From contig NZ_CAKZHQ010000004.1 in assembly GCF_936925435.1 (NCBI RefSeq), forward strand, positions 1 through 64,000: DNA of 64,000 nt, written 5' to 3'. The position numbers and the translations under genes were made by a program. This document shows positions 52,934 through 59,941 of the stretch, piece by piece. The notes beneath the pieces were generated by a model. It was not told where the DNA came from and did no database searches. It saw only the letters and a program-made list of their open reading frames with translations. The DNA comes from an uncultured Ramlibacter sp. GTDB taxonomy: Bacteria > Pseudomonadota > Gammaproteobacteria > Burkholderiales > Burkholderiaceae_C. Position 1 is the stretch's first letter, and the number at the start of each line of letters is the position of its first letter.

Positions 52934-55537
52934 CTAGATGGACAAGGCGTGTTCGCGCGGAGTGCGTAAGTCGATGTCCAAAGCGGCATGCTTGGTGTCG
53001 AGCCGGGACATTGCTTCCGGCAGCAGCTCTCGATCATCCGTGTACAGCACCGCTTCGCTTCTGGCTCGGCTGATCGCGACGTAGTACAGGGCCTGGTTGG
53101 CCATCGCAGAAGAGACATCTGCATCCACCAGCACTCGCTGGCACGTCTGGCCTTGAGCCGCGTGCACGGTCGTGCAATAGCCATGGTCGATCTGGAGTGG
53201 CTCCGCGGCATCCAGCGTCACCAGGACGCCTCCGTCCGTCCGGACATGGATTTCGCGCGTTTCGAATCCCACCGACTCCACCTGGCCTCGCTGACCGTTG
53301 ACGATCCCCTGGCTGTAGTCGTTCTTCGTGAATCGCACCAGGTCGCCAACAGCGAGTTCCCGCTCCACCTCAACGTACGCGGTGACGTTGGACATGGTCG
53401 TCGGTCGCCAATAGACTTTCACGCCGTCCGCTCGCTCCAGCGTCACGCAGCCAGGTTCCGCGGCGACAACCCGGGCTAGGTCTCCGCGCATTAATCCGAT
53501 GCTCTGGTAGTGCCGTTCGGCCTGAACGAGGTCACCTGGTGAATAGCTCAGGGAGCTTTGAGCCTGGGCGCGCGTCAGATCTCGCCGCTCCAGCGCGGTA
53601 ACGACCAACCCCGTGCCCGCGAGGGCCAGGCGGTGCCGAACGAGCTCGTTGATGCGTGTTCGGGCCACGTTGGTTCCCGCCACCATCAGCGTTTCCATCC
53701 GCTCGCCAGGGGGCAAGGAGGCGTAGTGCCGGGCGATCCGTTCGTAGCGCTCGGTCGCGTGTGGGACCTCGGCAATGCTCGATTTCAGCTTGGCGACGGA
53801 CGCCGCGATCCTGCCCTCAGCGGCATCCAGAACAGCCTCTCGCAGGGGGCCCTCGGCTTGGCGCTGAATTTCGGCCATGCGGGCGGTCTCCATGCCGGCC
53901 CTCTGAAGCTGGGAGAACGGTGCACCGGCCTCGACTGCTTTTAGCTGCCTGGTGTCTCCGACCAGGACTGCCCGAGCTCCGGCCTTCTCCACAGCCTGGA
54001 GCACGAGGTGCATGTCTCGCGCACTCACCATCCCAGCCTCGTCCAGGACGACCAGGGTGTTCGCGGTCAGCCCTTGGGCGTTGCGGGCCAGGAACGCAGC
54101 CGTGGTCATGGAGGGTATTCCGGTCGCCTCCAGCTCCCGGGCGGCTGCCGCTGACGGGGCAAGCCCCAGGGCTTTGAAGCTACCCAAATTGGCCTTGACC
54201 TGCCGCAGCATGGTCGTCTTGCCGGTGCCGGCCAGGCCCTGGACTCCTACGACGCGGTGCTTCGTACTCAGGATCAACTCTGCTGCGGAACGCTGCCCTT
54301 GGCTCAGGTTCTGCGTGGCCAGGCGTGTTCTTGCGGTTGGCGATTGCTGAATAGGCTGCGGTAGGAGGCCTCGCCCACGTTGTTCTACGGCGAGCATTTC
54401 GCGTTCCGTCGTCTGAGCCTGGGCTGTCGTGAGGAGCCGACCATCTGGTGAGGAAATCAGGCTTTCCTTGGCGATTGCGGTGTTGATTGCGCCCTCGATG
54501 TCGCTGAAAAGTGCCAATCCAGTCCCATGCGCGAGGGCAACCTGGACCAGGGTTGTTCGTGAGACCACCGCATTGCGCTCGGTCAGGTGCGCGACGGCAA
54601 AGTGGACTGCTTCGTTGGCTGAGGTTTCGCGCTGACCAACCGCCAGAGTGCTGGGAGGGATGGCGGTCCAATCTATGCTGAATTCAGCTGCCTTTGACTG
54701 CCAGGCCTGTGCGAGGGCTGCCCGGTCCACTTGCTTGTCTTTGCTGCGCCGGGTGTTCAGGCTGGCGATCTCCCGCTCCCGTGCCGACGCGTTTTGGCGG
54801 TTACGGCCGCGGGCGGCCAACGCGGCGTCGATCGCCTGGCGCCGCGTGCTGAAGGCAGAGACCTGGGCATCATTGATGTGAGCCAGCTCGAACCGGCCGT
54901 CCTCATGGGTGCGGCGGACGGCATACCCCAGGGCCTGCACGGCAGCCGCCAGCTCGGCGCGGTAGTGGACCCCCAGGAGCTTTTGCTGCGCGTAGAGGTC
55001 GTTCGCGCTCAGGGCGCGCCATTGACCGTCCTGCCGTTGGGTCGCGTTCACCAGCACGCAGTGGGTGTGGAGCTGCGGGTCCTTATCGCGACTCAGCTCG
55101 TGGTCAAAACGAGCGACTACGAGGTTGCCACTGCGCACCAAGACGGTCTCACCGCCCAACGTGACACGATAGGCGGCGATGGTCGATTCAACGTGCTTCA
55201 GGGTGGCGGTCACTGCATCCCTGTGAGCCTGCAAGAGCCGATGATCACCTCCGACCATTGCTTGCAGGCTCAGGGACTTAGGAGCGCTGAACGTCAGGTC
55301 GATCCCGGCCGTGCGCGGGCCTTCACCGCCATGGTGAAGCGTGCTCCCATCGGGCAGCCGGCCCTCCAGAACGCGCCGAAATTCATCCGGGCGCACTGAA
55401 CCTACCAGGCCCAACGCGACCGCGCCTTCGCCCCACCAGCTGCTGGGCGCGCGGCCGTCCTCGGAGTAGTAGTCATCTGCCCCTTCGTAGTAGGTCGCCG
55501 CAGACTCAGCGGACGTCACTTTGTCCAGGGTCAGCAT
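52934..55537 (-). CDS. MOB-F conjugative relaxase/helicase (TrwC/TraI family)
   Basis: 867 residues, slightly shorter than TrwC. The N-terminal relaxase domain begins MLTLDKVTSAESAATYYEGADDYYSEDG with two Tyr pairs (Tyr16/17, Tyr23/24), as in MOB-F enzymes. The metal-binding His triad is in VARFDHELSRDKDPQLHTHCVLVNA. The C-terminal superfamily-1 helicase has Walker A GLAGTGKTTML and Walker B LVVLDEAGMVSA. It nicks oriT, stays on the 5' end and unwinds the strand for transfer. The start overlaps the coupling-protein stop by 7 bp. Confidence 0.93.
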   Translation of the reverse strand: MLTLDKVTSAESAATYYEGADDYYSEDGRAPSSWWGEGAVALGLVGSVRPDEFRRVLEGRLPDGSTLHHGGEGPRTAGIDLTFSAPKSLSLQAMVGGDHRLLQAHRDAVTATLKHVESTIAAYRVTLGGETVLVRSGNLVVARFDHELSRDKDPQLHTHCVLVNATQRQDGQWRALSANDLYAQQKLLGVHYRAELAAAVQALGYAVRRTHEDGRFELAHINDAQVSAFSTRRQAIDAALAARGRNRQNASAREREIASLNTRRSKDKQVDRAALAQAWQSKAAEFSIDWTAIPPSTLAVGQRETSANEAVHFAVAHLTERNAVVSRTTLVQVALAHGTGLALFSDIEGAINTAIAKESLISSPDGRLLTTAQAQTTEREMLAVEQRGRGLLPQPIQQSPTARTRLATQNLSQGQRSAAELILSTKHRVVGVQGLAGTGKTTMLRQVKANLGSFKALGLAPSAAAARELEATGIPSMTTAAFLARNAQGLTANTLVVLDEAGMVSARDMHLVLQAVEKAGARAVLVGDTRQLKAVEAGAPFSQLQRAGMETARMAEIQRQAEGPLREAVLDAAEGRIAASVAKLKSSIAEVPHATERYERIARHYASLPPGERMETLMVAGTNVARTRINELVRHRLALAGTGLVVTALERRDLTRAQAQSSLSYSPGDLVQAERHYQSIGLMRGDLARVVAAEPGCVTLERADGVKVYWRPTTMSNVTAYVEVERELAVGDLVRFTKNDYSQGIVNGQRGQVESVGFETREIHVRTDGGVLVTLDAAEPLQIDHGYCTTVHAAQGQTCQRVLVDADVSSAMANQALYYVAISRARSEAVLYTDDRELLPEAMSRLDTKHAALDIDLRTPREHALSI

Positions 55538-56796
55538 GCATCCTCCGGGATGAAAGGGGGGCGGCGTTGCGCTCGAACCTGGGGAGCCAGCCGGAATCGG
55601 GCTACGGGCGCATCACCGGCCAACGCCAGGTAGCCCTCCAAGTTCCGCAGACCGGCGATTTCGCTGGGCAGGACAAGGCGTTCCTGCACTTGGCGCAACG
55701 ACTCGGACTCTCCCAGACCAGACGACCCGAGGCTGCTGCTGCGCTCGCGGCGCAGGATCTCGCGTTCGCCCAGTGCCCGCGAAAGTTCGTCTGCAGTGGT
55801 GGGATCGCCTTTCGCGATTGCGAGTACAGCTAGATTGCGGAAGCACGAACGCAGGACGGTCGCACTGTCACGCCCATACAGCCGGTCCAGCTGCGAGGTG
55901 CTCTGGACCCCGGCGATGATTGCCAGCCCGTGCTTGCGGCCTAGGGTCAAGGCCGCTTCCAGCCCATCGAGCTTGCCGAGTGCGGCCAGTTCGTCCAATA
56001 CCAGCCAAATCCGCCGATTCGGATCTGGCGGCAAGGTCAAGACAGCGTTGGTGACAATGTCCACCCAGCAGGCGAGCAAGGGCGCAAGCGCCCTTTGCAT
56101 GTCCGCCCGCCACGTCAGAAAGAGGCTTCCGGAGCCGTTCTCCAGCCACTCCCGCAGGCCGAATTCCCCAGGCCTCAAGTAGCGCTGCGGAGCCAGGTGC
56201 GCCGTTAGCAGAAAGCGGGTAGAGGCCAGGGCCTTGTCCGCGCCCTCGTCAAACAGTCCGGAAGCCGGCGTCCCGACGAGCAGGGCCTCCAGGTCGCGAG
56301 CGGGCGCGCAAGTTGACCAGTACAGCAGTCGATCTGTACTGGTCTCCCCCGCACGCACGAGTGCTCTGAGCACCTCGGCCAGCAGAACCTGCGCATAGTG
56401 ATGCCAGGGTGCGGACTCCCCATGCCCAGCCGGCACGACCGAGCACGCTAGCCGGTCGGCGTCGAAATCCGACCGAAGCTCGTTGAACAGAGACCAGCGC
56501 TCAGACCGGGCGTCGAGCGGGTTGAGAAGCCGGTCCTCATCGGTGCCGAACTTGCTGAAGTACGCGCCGTTGGGGTCGCAAACAATGGCGCGCTCACCTC
56601 TTTTGAAGACGCCGTCCAGGACTTCTTCGATCAGCGTTGACTTGCCGGCTCCAGTCGATCCGGCGGTGAGCAAGTGCAGGGTCTCGAGTTCGATGGGCCA
56701 GGGCCTTCCACCCAGTGTCACCGGTGCAGAGGAGGAACGGCTCGCTGGGCCCCCTGCGCCGGCCTTCAAAGGGGGGCGCTTCCACGGATTGAGCAT
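55531..56796 (-). CDS. Coupling-protein ATPase without membrane anchor (TrwB/TraD-like)
   Basis: 421 residues. Walker A LTAGSTGAGKSTLIEEVLDG (about 49-68), then AIVCDPNGAYFSKF, Walker B RIWLVLDELAALGKLDGLEAALTLGRKHGLAIIAGVQS and the sensor region LRSCFRNLAVLAIAKGDPTTADELSRALG, as in TrwB. Normal TrwB/TraD proteins carry two N-terminal membrane helices; this one starts MLNPWKRPPLKAGAGG directly before the ATPase. The preceding overlapping gene encodes a membrane protein that may supply them. ATG 56796 overlaps the upstream stop by TGATG; longer starts only read through that gene. Confidence 0.88.
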   Translation of the reverse strand: MLNPWKRPPLKAGAGGPASRSSSAPVTLGGRPWPIELETLHLLTAGSTGAGKSTLIEEVLDGVFKRGERAIVCDPNGAYFSKFGTDEDRLLNPLDARSERWSLFNELRSDFDADRLACSVVPAGHGESAPWHHYAQVLLAEVLRALVRAGETSTDRLLYWSTCAPARDLEALLVGTPASGLFDEGADKALASTRFLLTAHLAPQRYLRPGEFGLREWLENGSGSLFLTWRADMQRALAPLLACWVDIVTNAVLTLPPDPNRRIWLVLDELAALGKLDGLEAALTLGRKHGLAIIAGVQSTSQLDRLYGRDSATVLRSCFRNLAVLAIAKGDPTTADELSRALGEREILRRERSSSLGSSGLGESESLRQVQERLVLPSEIAGLRNLEGYLALAGDAPVARFRLAPQVRAQRRPPFIPEDAC

Positions 56797-57131
56797 CACT
56801 GGTCCTGCTCCCACCGTGAGCCACGGAGCTGCATGGGCGCAACCTGGGCGCGCCTGAGCCAGCGGCGAAACAGCCAACTTGAGATCAGAGTTGCCCCGAG
56901 CATGCCGACGGCGACACACAGAGAAAGCAGCGTAAGTGCCGTGCGATCCGCAGTCCTCCCGGCCCATGCTGCGGCGAGCAGCACCCATCCGTCGACCGCA
57001 GGACGGTGCAAGCCGCGGTCCCAGGCAATGCTCCATGTAGCGGCGGTGAGGGCGATGGAGAGCGAGAACCAGGCGAGGGCCCGATCACGCAGGCCCGACA
57101 GGTGGCGCAGGAAGGCGTCGTGCGTCTTCAT
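56796..57131 (-). CDS. Two-helix membrane protein, possible membrane subunit of the coupling protein
   Basis: 111 residues. Hydrophobic segments ALAWFSLSIALTAATWSIAW (about 18-37) and ALTLLSLCVAVGMLGATLISSWLF (about 64-87), with a weaker WVLLAAAWAG between, and a basic tail (RRWLRRAQ). Size, topology and gene position match the missing N-terminal part of a TrwB-type coupling protein. ATGA overlap with the upstream RHH gene and TGATG overlap with the ATPase. Confidence 0.75.
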   Translation of the reverse strand: MKTHDAFLRHLSGLRDRALAWFSLSIALTAATWSIAWDRGLHRPAVDGWVLLAAAWAGRTADRTALTLLSLCVAVGMLGATLISSWLFRRWLRRAQVAPMQLRGSRWEQDQ

Positions 57132-57487
57132 GCGAGGCCTCCCTTCAGCCTGGCATAGAGGTCAGGCGCGGCCAGCCTCGCCCGCACTCTGGCCAGGATC
57201 TGCGGGTCCCTGGACGCGGCTAGCTCCCGAAGGATAAGCAGCACCTCCGTTGATGCGGTCTGAGGCGCGTTGGTGGCGGAGGCCGCCGGGTCGGCAGCTC
57301 CATGCACTTGCTTGCGCAGATCTTCCAGGGCAGCGACCACGTCCAGACGTTCGTGGACAGCTGTGACTGAGTGACGAACGTAGTCGGACAGCGTCTGGCC
57401 ATGGCTGTCAGCCCGGCGTTGCAGCTCCCAGTGCTCGTCGGTCGAGACGCGGACCTTGATGAAGCGGCTGCGGTTGTTCTTGGTCAA
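57128..57487 (-). CDS. Ribbon-helix-helix relaxosome accessory protein (TrwA/MobC-like)
   Basis: 119 residues if it starts at TTG 57487 (GGAAAAG just upstream). The RHH motif is NRSRFIKVRVSTDEHWELQRRADSHGQTLSDYVRHSVTAVHERLD, with a helical C-terminal tail (STEVLLILRELAASRDPQILARVRARL). Such proteins bind oriT and assist the relaxase. In R388 the order is oriT-trwA-trwB-trwC, as here. The frame stays open upstream to 57937, but that part is low-quality protein and probably non-coding. Confidence 0.7.
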   Translation of the reverse strand: MTKNNRSRFIKVRVSTDEHWELQRRADSHGQTLSDYVRHSVTAVHERLDVVAALEDLRKQVHGAADPAASATNAPQTASTEVLLILRELAASRDPQILARVRARLAAPDLYARLKGGLA

Positions 57488-58016
57488 CTTTTCCGCGCCG
57501 TTCTTGGCGATTTCGGGGCTGTGCCCACGTTTGTGGACCGGTCCGATCGGCCGTGTGGTCAGCGAAAAGCCTTCGGCGCTTGGCCTTTTTTGGATGTTGG
57601 GGCCGCAATCAGCGATTGCAGGGGTGTGTGTCGATTTCTCTGGCCCGACAGGGGCGCGGAAAGGGGTAGGCACTAGCCACTCCAGGGTTGTTGCAATGGC
57701 TGGTATAGGGAGCCAATTGCGATCCGACCGAGGCCAGGTCCAGGTTGCCTGCTCGTCCGCCGGGAAGGCGAGCGGGCCACGGTGGCCTACGGGAGGAAAT
57801 CCTGACAGCGTCAGGAGGGCGGGGCCAGGATGCCAGTGCGGCCCCGGCCTTGGCCTATCGAAATGCCCGTGATGGGCCCCGAGACTTGTCCACGGTGGCG
57901 GGCGTCGCTTGCGACGAACGCACGCCGCGGTGGGCAAGTCGGTGCCACAGTCGCGGCATCCTTCGGATGAGGGTTCCGTCCTCTACCCGCGGTGAGGGAT
58001 GAGGGAGGCGCGCAGC
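57488..58016. other. Candidate origin of transfer region
   Basis: 529 bp without a convincing gene, directly upstream of the mobilization operon, where oriT lies in related R388-type systems. It contains the perfect inverted repeat GCAATC-agc-GATTGC (57605-57619). Near 57700 the minus strand reads CCCTATACCAGCC, weakly like the TCTATAGCCCAG nic text of R388 as I remember it. The exact nic site is not established. The integrase gene ends at the right border. Confidence 0.4.
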
Positions 58017-59726
58017 CTACGATGCCATGGAGCCCGACGCCTTTTTCAAAGGCTGCCAAGGCTGGACGGAGACCTTTGGAAACTTCACCTTGGCGAATTC
58101 GGCCGCAATCTCGCCGAAGGGAAGGTCATCCTCGCCATAGCCGTCAGTGATGGAGCCGTCGCCAGTGGCATGGCCAAGAATCCGCTTCAGGTACTTGCTG
58201 TCCGCCCTGGCCCTTTCCAGCAGGTCTTTCATGCGGTGCCTGAAGCTGTTCATCACCTTCGTGCGGTCGGTGACGCCCTGCTTGCGCAGGTAACGTCCGA
58301 AGTACTTGCCGAAGGCCGTCGACCACTTGCCGTCGTTGCCAGGCGTCAACTCCGGAAACAGCTGAGCTTCTCCGCGGTCCTTGAGGTGTTGCACGTACCG
58401 CAGCAGGCCGAGGTCGACCAGCTCTTGCGCGACCGGCACGCGCCGGCGCGACACGAGGGTCTTTAGCCCTCGCTTGCTGCGCTTCCCGTCGTCGTCATAG
58501 AGGGCCGCGGTATTGTCGTCCGGGATGTCTGTAACCAGCAGGAACCAGCCGTGCTCAGGGTCGTGGACGACCTCGGAGGCGGCCATGCCGGCGATCTCCT
58601 CAGCCCTGGCCCCCGTGTAGCTCAAGATCAGAGGCATCCAGTAGGCCGACTCCCCAGTCCGACCCCGTGGCAGCTCCAGGTGCCGGAAGATCGGCGAGTC
58701 GAAGATTTTCTCGACTTCACCCTGAGTGAACGGGAAGTGCGCCTTCTTCCCCTGGTCACGCTTCACGACGGCCAAAGGAAGGGTGTCGCGCGCGGGATTC
58801 TCTGCGACGACGTGCCGCCCAAGAGCGTTCTTGAAGATCGTCTTCACGTTGGCCAACCTGGTGTTGACGGTGACGACCGAAACGCTTTCGGCCATATGGT
58901 TGACCCAATCACTCATGCCCTTGGGCGTGAGGCGGCTGGGCCCCGCCATCTCGTGCGCCGTTGCATACGTTTTGAGCATGGTCCAGTGGGACTTGAAGTG
59001 CTTTTGCGTCGACAGCGGCCGGTTGTCCGCCCGTGTATTCCACGCCTGGTAGACGGCCTCCCATGTGGGCCCGTCTGCCCCTGTCATCGCTGCGGGATGC
59101 TTAGGAGGCGCCGGCGCCTTGTCTTTGGTCTCGACAACTTCGCCCCGGTGGCGGGCGATCCGAAGGTCTAAAGCTGCGACCATCGCCTTCAGCATGGTGT
59201 GAGCCACCTTTCGCTCCTGCTCTGGCGACAGTTCGGCGTCCAGGCGAATGATCTGCAGGTATTCGCGCATGGGCTCGATCATCGGTTCTGAGCGCCCTCT
59301 GGCCAGCCAGTCGCCAAAGACTCGTCGATTCTCGACAAGCTCGACGGCTAGGTGGTCGTAGTAGTCGTCGCTCAGCCCGTGTTCACGCTCCATGGCGTCG
59401 CTCGACAGCGTCTGATGCACCCACTGCTGGCCAATCGCAGCGATCTGGTCATCGCTCAAGGTCTTGAAGGTACGCTGGGACGGCAGACGCTCCGCGCTGC
59501 GAGCCAGCAGGAGGGCTCGCCGTCTTTCGAACTCCTGGTCCAGCCGGTGCTGTTCGGCATGGAGACGTGGCATCGCCAGCTTCAGGTCAGTGGTTTCCAG
59601 GCTGACCCAGTGCTCTTTTTTGTTCGCGGGGTAGGTTGAGGCGACATCGGCAGGGATGCGCCGGCGCAGGTACAGGGTGCCGCGTTTGCCGCGTCGATGG
59701 ATGTGCAGGGGAAGCGCTTGTTTCAT
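58017..59726 (-). CDS. Tyrosine-type site-specific integrase
   Basis: 569 residues. The N-terminal part (LHIHRRGKRGTLYLRRRIPADVASTYPANKKEHWVSLETTDLKLAMPRLH) is a DUF6538-like arm-binding region. A SAM-like core-binding domain covers about 200-310. The catalytic domain has Arg in YTGARAEEIAGM, the His/Arg in SFRHRMKDLL and the C-terminal GHATGDGSITDGYGE with His and Tyr nucleophile. It catalyses integration into and excision from tRNA-His. It lies just inside the tRNA-proximal end and reads away from the tRNA. Confidence 0.92.
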   Translation of the reverse strand: MKQALPLHIHRRGKRGTLYLRRRIPADVASTYPANKKEHWVSLETTDLKLAMPRLHAEQHRLDQEFERRRALLLARSAERLPSQRTFKTLSDDQIAAIGQQWVHQTLSSDAMEREHGLSDDYYDHLAVELVENRRVFGDWLARGRSEPMIEPMREYLQIIRLDAELSPEQERKVAHTMLKAMVAALDLRIARHRGEVVETKDKAPAPPKHPAAMTGADGPTWEAVYQAWNTRADNRPLSTQKHFKSHWTMLKTYATAHEMAGPSRLTPKGMSDWVNHMAESVSVVTVNTRLANVKTIFKNALGRHVVAENPARDTLPLAVVKRDQGKKAHFPFTQGEVEKIFDSPIFRHLELPRGRTGESAYWMPLILSYTGARAEEIAGMAASEVVHDPEHGWFLLVTDIPDDNTAALYDDDGKRSKRGLKTLVSRRRVPVAQELVDLGLLRYVQHLKDRGEAQLFPELTPGNDGKWSTAFGKYFGRYLRKQGVTDRTKVMNSFRHRMKDLLERARADSKYLKRILGHATGDGSITDGYGEDDLPFGEIAAEFAKVKFPKVSVQPWQPLKKASGSMAS

Positions 59727-59746
59727 CGTCTATTGCTCCTCAGGTT

Positions 59747-59770
59747 TGCGTAGCAACCTGTGTAGCAACC
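59747..59770 (-). repeat. Tandem 12-bp integrase arm-type sites
   Basis: TGCGTAGCAACC (59747-59758) is followed without gap by TGTGTAGCAACC (59759-59770), eleven of twelve bases alike. An exact inverted copy of the second lies at the other end of the element (46763-46774). They lie between the integrase start and the att core, where arm-binding sites and the integrase promoter are expected. Confidence 0.65.
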
Positions 59771-59831
59771 GAGAGCTGAAAACCCTTGAACTATCTGGGT
59801 TTCCAGGAAAAACAAGCACTTAGAAGAGGGG

Positions 59832-59908
59832 TGGGGTGGCTGATGGGGCTCGAACCCACGACAACAGGAATCACAATCCTGGACTCTACCAACTGAGCTA
59901 CAGCCACC
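59832..59908 (-). tRNA. tRNA-His (anticodon GTG), insertion site of the element
   Basis: 77 nt on the minus strand. 5' G(-1) at 59908, acceptor GTGGCTG pairing with CAGCCAC, discriminator C, CCA encoded (59834-59832). Anticodon loop TTGTGAT gives GTG. T-loop GGTTCGAGCC. The extra G(-1):C73 pair is specific to tRNA-His. The last 17 nt are the att core, so integration leaves the tRNA intact. Confidence 0.96.
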
Positions 59909-59941
59909 GTAGAGGCGAGATTATACCCGCTCGCAACGCGT

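Larger units (their letters stand above)
46699..59848. mobile_element. Integrative mobilizable element in the 3' end of tRNA-His
   Basis: About 13.1 kb bounded by the 17-bp direct repeat TGGGGTGGCTGATGGGG (46699-46715 and 59832-59848). The right copy is the intact 3' end of tRNA-His, and the left copy is an orphan tRNA end with no tRNA. A tyrosine integrase lies just inside the tRNA end. A mobilization operon (RHH protein, membrane protein, coupling ATPase, MOB-F relaxase) is present and no VirB/Tra channel genes, so transfer would need a helper. Cargo comprises a patatin-like lipoprotein, Abi protein plus membrane partner, a structured RNA and small hypothetical genes. Cargo genes look less GC-rich than the flanks by eye. 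Confidence 0.85.

Noticed and set aside
57488-57937. Upstream in-frame extension of the RHH protein
   Set aside because: The extra residues are Pro/Arg/His-rich and domain-free, and the RHH motif plus a TTG start give a normal TrwA-size protein; the region fits oriT better.
46716-59831. Type IV secretion genes or a CRISPR array in the element
   Set aside because: Every sizeable ORF was read; none has VirB/Tra channel features, and no regularly spaced direct repeats were seen.
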